A stretch of DNA of 64,000 bases from contig JASJCR010000047.1 in NCBI GenBank assembly GCA_030065875.1, positions 1 to 64,000 of the forward strand. Reading direction: 5' to 3'. Positions 61,455-64,000 of this stretch are shown here, piece after piece. This stretch comes from Ardenticatenaceae bacterium (GTDB taxonomy: Bacteria; Chloroflexota; Anaerolineae; Promineifilales; Promineifilaceae). The first letter of the stretch is position 1; every line of letters starts with the position of its first letter. Under the pieces are notes generated by a model. The model saw only the letters and a list, made by a program, of their open reading frames with translations. It searched no databases and was not told the DNA's origin. The position numbers were made by a program, and so were the translations under genes.

Positions 61455-62999
61455 TTATTGATCCAGTTTAACCTCAACCGCACGTTTGATCGTGCCTTCC
61501 GCCACCAAGCGCCGGACTTCCTCAATAAATGGCGAGAGATAAACATCTTCTCCTACAAACGGTATCTTGCTGCGGATCAGATCGTAAGCGACCTGCGTTC
61601 CCTGTCCCAAGCGCCCTCCCCCATTTCGACGACGAAAATCAACTCCCTGGGCGGCCGCCATCAGCTCGATGGCCACAATCGTCTCGGTATGGGTCAAAAT
61701 CTGCTCGGCCTGCCGCGCCGCTGTGGCCCCCATACTGACGTGATCCTCAACGTTGGCGCTGCTGGGTATCGTGTCGGCGCTGGCCGGATGGGCCAACACC
61801 TTGTTTTCAGAAGCTAGAGCGGCGGCCGTGTAATGAGCAATCATAAAGCCGGATTCCAATCCCCCTTTTTCCGTCAAAAACATCGGCAAAACTCCCCCGT
61901 TGCTGTTGGCATCAACCATCTGCGCCGTGCGCCGCTCGCTCATGTTGCCGATCTCAGTCAACGCCAGCTTCATATAATCCATCGCCAGAGCAATCGGCTC
62001 CCCGTGAAAATTTCCCGCCGAAATCACCTCGATTTCTCCACTATTTTCATCCACAAAAATGAGCGGGTTGTCGTTGACGGAGTTGAGCTCAATTTCAATG
62101 ACCCACTGGGCATAGGCGATCGAATCGCGACACGCCCCGTGTACCTGAGGCACGCAGCGCAAGGTGTATGCATCCTGGACGTTGGGTGAATCCGGCGGCC
62201 GCAGCATCTCGCTGCCTTGAATAACGCGACGCAAAAAAGCCGCGCTGTCGATCTGGCGCGGATGCGGTCGCAGCGCATGGACTCGCTCATCATAAGCCCG
62301 ATCGGTGCCGTGTAAAGCCTCCAGGGTGAGCCCGACAGCAATATCGGCCGTTAAGGCTAGATTGATCGCCCGCCGCACCAAAAGGGAACCCATCCCCACC
62401 ATCATGGCCGTGCCGTTGAGCAGCGCCAATCCCTCTTTCGCCTCCAAGACCAACGGCTGAATCCCGACCCGAGCCAGCGCCTGGCTTCCCGGCAGCCGTT
62501 CGCCGTCATAAAACGCCTCTCCTTCGCCCACCAGCGGCAGCGTCAAATGGGCCAGCGGAGCCAGATCACCGCTGGCACCAAGAGATCCCTGAGCAGGTAC
62601 TCGTGGATGGACTCTCCGATTCAACATCGCCAGCAGGGTTTCGATAACGACCGGCCGCACCCCGGAAAAACCGAGAGCCAGCGTATTGGCCCGCGCCAGA
62701 AGCATCGCCCGCACCGTGTGCTCATCTAAATCCGGACCGGTGCCGGCGGCATGGCTGCGAACCAGGTTGAGCTGCAGCTGGCGGGTTTCCTCAGCCGAAA
62801 TAATCTTGTCTTTAAAGCGGCCAAAACCGGTGGTAATTCCATACGCCACTCGCCCCTCAGCCACCAGCTGCTCAACGGCCGCCCGCGAGCGCTTGATCGC
62901 CGGAATCGCCTGAGGATCCAGCACCACCAGCCGGCCGTCTACCACAGAAGAAACGTCATCAAGCGTTAAATTTTCACCGGAAATTTTTAGTGGGGTCAT
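61455..62999 (-). CDS. hutH: Histidine ammonia-lyase
   Basis: A 514-residue HutH, deaminating histidine to urocanate. The MIO-forming triad is in GSLGASGDLAPLAHLTLPLV (Ala-Ser-Gly at about 140-142), with YGITTGFGRFKDKII near the N-terminus (catalytic Tyr), NGTAMMVGMGSL, and the C-terminal PASADTIPSSANVEDHVSM. Length and all catalytic residues match the family. The ATG at 62999 has AAAGGA nine bases upstream; a GTG one codon earlier is possible. It is divergent from hutU across a 400-base repeat spacer. No hutI or hutC is in the window. Confidence 0.95.
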   Translation of the reverse strand: MTPLKISGENLTLDDVSSVVDGRLVVLDPQAIPAIKRSRAAVEQLVAEGRVAYGITTGFGRFKDKIISAEETRQLQLNLVRSHAAGTGPDLDEHTVRAMLLARANTLALGFSGVRPVVIETLLAMLNRRVHPRVPAQGSLGASGDLAPLAHLTLPLVGEGEAFYDGERLPGSQALARVGIQPLVLEAKEGLALLNGTAMMVGMGSLLVRRAINLALTADIAVGLTLEALHGTDRAYDERVHALRPHPRQIDSAAFLRRVIQGSEMLRPPDSPNVQDAYTLRCVPQVHGACRDSIAYAQWVIEIELNSVNDNPLIFVDENSGEIEVISAGNFHGEPIALAMDYMKLALTEIGNMSERRTAQMVDANSNGGVLPMFLTEKGGLESGFMIAHYTAAALASENKVLAHPASADTIPSSANVEDHVSMGATAARQAEQILTHTETIVAIELMAAAQGVDFRRRNGGGRLGQGTQVAYDLIRSKIPFVGEDVYLSPFIEEVRRLVAEGTIKRAVEVKLDQ

Positions 63000-63059
63000 C
63001 ACGTGTTATCCTTTGGTTGACAGAAGGGATTCTACACCTGTATAAATGGCGGGCAAGGG

Positions 63060-63390
63060 GTTTAGCTCGGTGCTACGCACCTTTTAGCTCGGTGCTACGC
63101 ACCTTTTAGCTCGGTGCTGCGCACCTCTCAGCCGTCAGCGATTAGCTCGGCGCTGCGCGCCTCTCAGTAGTCAGCACGGAGCTTCGCTCCTTTTAGCGGT
63201 TAGCTCGGCGCTGCGCGCCTCTCAGCTATTAGCTCTGAGCTGAAAGCTAAAAGGCGCGTTAGCGCCGCCCTAGAAGGGCCGCAGGCCCGAGCTAAAAGGT
63301 GCGTAGCACCGGGCTACAAGGGCCGCAGGCCCAAGCTATAAGGTGCGCAGCACCGGGCTACAAGGGCCACAGGCCCGAGCTAACGAGCCA
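63060..63390. repeat. Word-built inverted repeat between hutH and hutU
   Basis: The stretch holds about fifteen small hairpins of the types GGTGCTACGCACC, GGCGCTGCGCGCC, GGGCCGCAGGCCC and GGTGCGTAGCACC, linked by TTTTAGCTC on the left and GAGCTAAAA on the right, so the two halves are mutually complementary. Same style as 43961-44168. The left part repeats TTTTAGCTCGGTGCTACGCA in tandem. Promoters for hutH and hutU must lie in or beside it; none was discerned. Confidence 0.88.
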
Positions 63391-63404
63391 CCCAGGAGGA
63401 AACC

Positions 63405-64000
63405 ATGAAACGAACCATACGTGCCCCACGAGGCACCCAGTTGACCTGCAAAAACTGGCTGATTGAAGCTCCATACCGGATGCTTCAAAACAACCTCGAC
63501 CCGATCGTGGCCGGCGATCCGGACAACCTGATCGTTTACGGCGGCCGGGGGAAAGCCGCCCGTAACTGGGAAGCGTTTGATGGTATTTTGAAGTCGCTTG
63601 AACGGTTGGAAGAAGATGAAACGCTGCTGGTTCAATCCGGCAAACCGGTGGCCGTATTTCGCACCCATACCGACGCCCCTCGCGTGCTGATCGCCAACTC
63701 CAATATCGTCCCGGCCTGGGCCACCCAGGAAAATTTTGATCGTTGGGAGGCGGAAGGGCTAATCATGTACGGGCAAATGACGGCCGGCAGCTGGATCTAC
63801 ATCGGCACTCAGGGCATTCTGCAGGGCACATACGAAACGTTTGGCTCGCTGGCCCGACAAAACGGCTGGGGCAGCCTCAAAGGCAAGCTAGTGCTAACCG
63901 CCGGTCTTGGAGAGATGGGCGGGGCACAGCCGCTGGCGGTGACGATGAACGGCGGGGTGGGTGTCTTTGTCGAGGTGGAGCGCTGGCGGGCAGAACGACG
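63405..64000 (+). CDS. hutU: Urocanate hydratase (partial, runs off the window)
   Basis: The first 198 codons of urocanase. The ATG has AGGAGG five bases upstream. Landmarks: the N-terminus [58 protein letters not shown] (NAD-associated), [20 protein letters not shown], and the Rossmann start [20 protein letters not shown]. It converts urocanate to imidazolone propionate, the step after HutH. The remaining about 350 residues, with the catalytic Cys, lie beyond the window. Divergent from hutH. Confidence 0.96.
   Translation, partial: MKRTIRAPRGTQLTCKNWLIEAPYRMLQNNLDPIVAGDPDNLIVYGGRGKAARNWEAFDGILKSLERLEEDETLLVQSGKPVAVFRTHTDAPRVLIANSNIVPAWATQENFDRWEAEGLIMYGQMTAGSWIYIGTQGILQGTYETFGSLARQNGWGSLKGKLVLTAGLGEMGGAQPLAVTMNGGVGVFVEVERWRAER

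Noticed and set aside
63060-63390. Regular hairpin series that might be a CRISPR or tRNA cluster
   Set aside because: Repeats are short, variable, and arranged as one large inverted repeat; no cas genes, spacers or tRNA arms.

Overview
This window looks like chromosomal DNA of a member of the Chloroflexota, probably near Anaerolineae/Caldilineae. That placement is an inference from style: large multidomain signalling proteins (CHAT-TPR, STAND NTPase, kinase-AAA-TPR), Thr-Pro-rich linkers in a secreted protease, lipoproteins, and no outer-membrane genes. No rRNA or tRNA gene was recognised, so taxonomy is not proven. The DNA is moderately GC-rich and strikingly full of the hexamer CGGCCG.

Region 1 (1-13.7 kb) is accessory in character. 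It holds a small orphan protein (copy A), a 53-residue secreted peptide whose ribosome site lies in a hairpin, a CHAT-domain caspase-like protease with a partner gene, a WXG100-type secreted-effector-like protein with an EspG-like companion, an M28 peptidase, a membrane-anchored STAND NTPase and a FecR-like lipoprotein. Region 2 (13.9-24 kb) has a secreted subtilase, an iron-type ABC permease without partners, an HExxH lipoprotein, inorganic pyrophosphatase, molybdate ModA/ModB, and a second copy (B) of the small orphan protein.

Region 3 (24-38.4 kb) is sugar-acid metabolism. Glycolate oxidase GlcDEF runs leftward. A Ser/Thr kinase-ATPase-TPR protein, two short-chain dehydrogenases, a YjhG/YagF-type xylonate dehydratase, xylulokinase and a PIG-L deacetylase run rightward. 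Together they suggest xylose oxidation that yields glycolaldehyde/glycolate, which GlcDEF would oxidise to glyoxylate; the aldolase and aldehyde dehydrogenase are not in the window. Region 4 (38.7-44 kb) holds small proteins, a MerR regulator, a flippase-like membrane protein and the lipoate pair lipB-lipA.

Region 5 (44-58.4 kb) resembles an aerobic 2-aminobenzoyl-CoA (or salicylyl-CoA) pathway split into two blocks. An aryl-CoA ligase and a two-domain monooxygenase/reductase lie on the minus strand; an enoyl-CoA hydratase, a RidA-like protein and an acyl-CoA dehydrogenase lie on the plus strand. Between the blocks are a sensor kinase, two single-domain response regulators and a solute-binding lipoprotein. 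Within the second block sits an overlapping pair: a DHH phosphodiesterase and an archaeal-style DisA_N diadenylate cyclase, a likely c-di-AMP hydrolase/synthase couple. Region 6 (58.4-64 kb) has two hydrolases, a YcaQ-type DNA glycosylase, and divergent hutH and hutU (hutU is cut by the window end).

The spacers are as notable as the genes. Many carry large imperfect inverted repeats made of degenerate short words, different in each spacer, together with several dispersed palindromic element families. No CRISPR array, insertion sequence or prophage was found.
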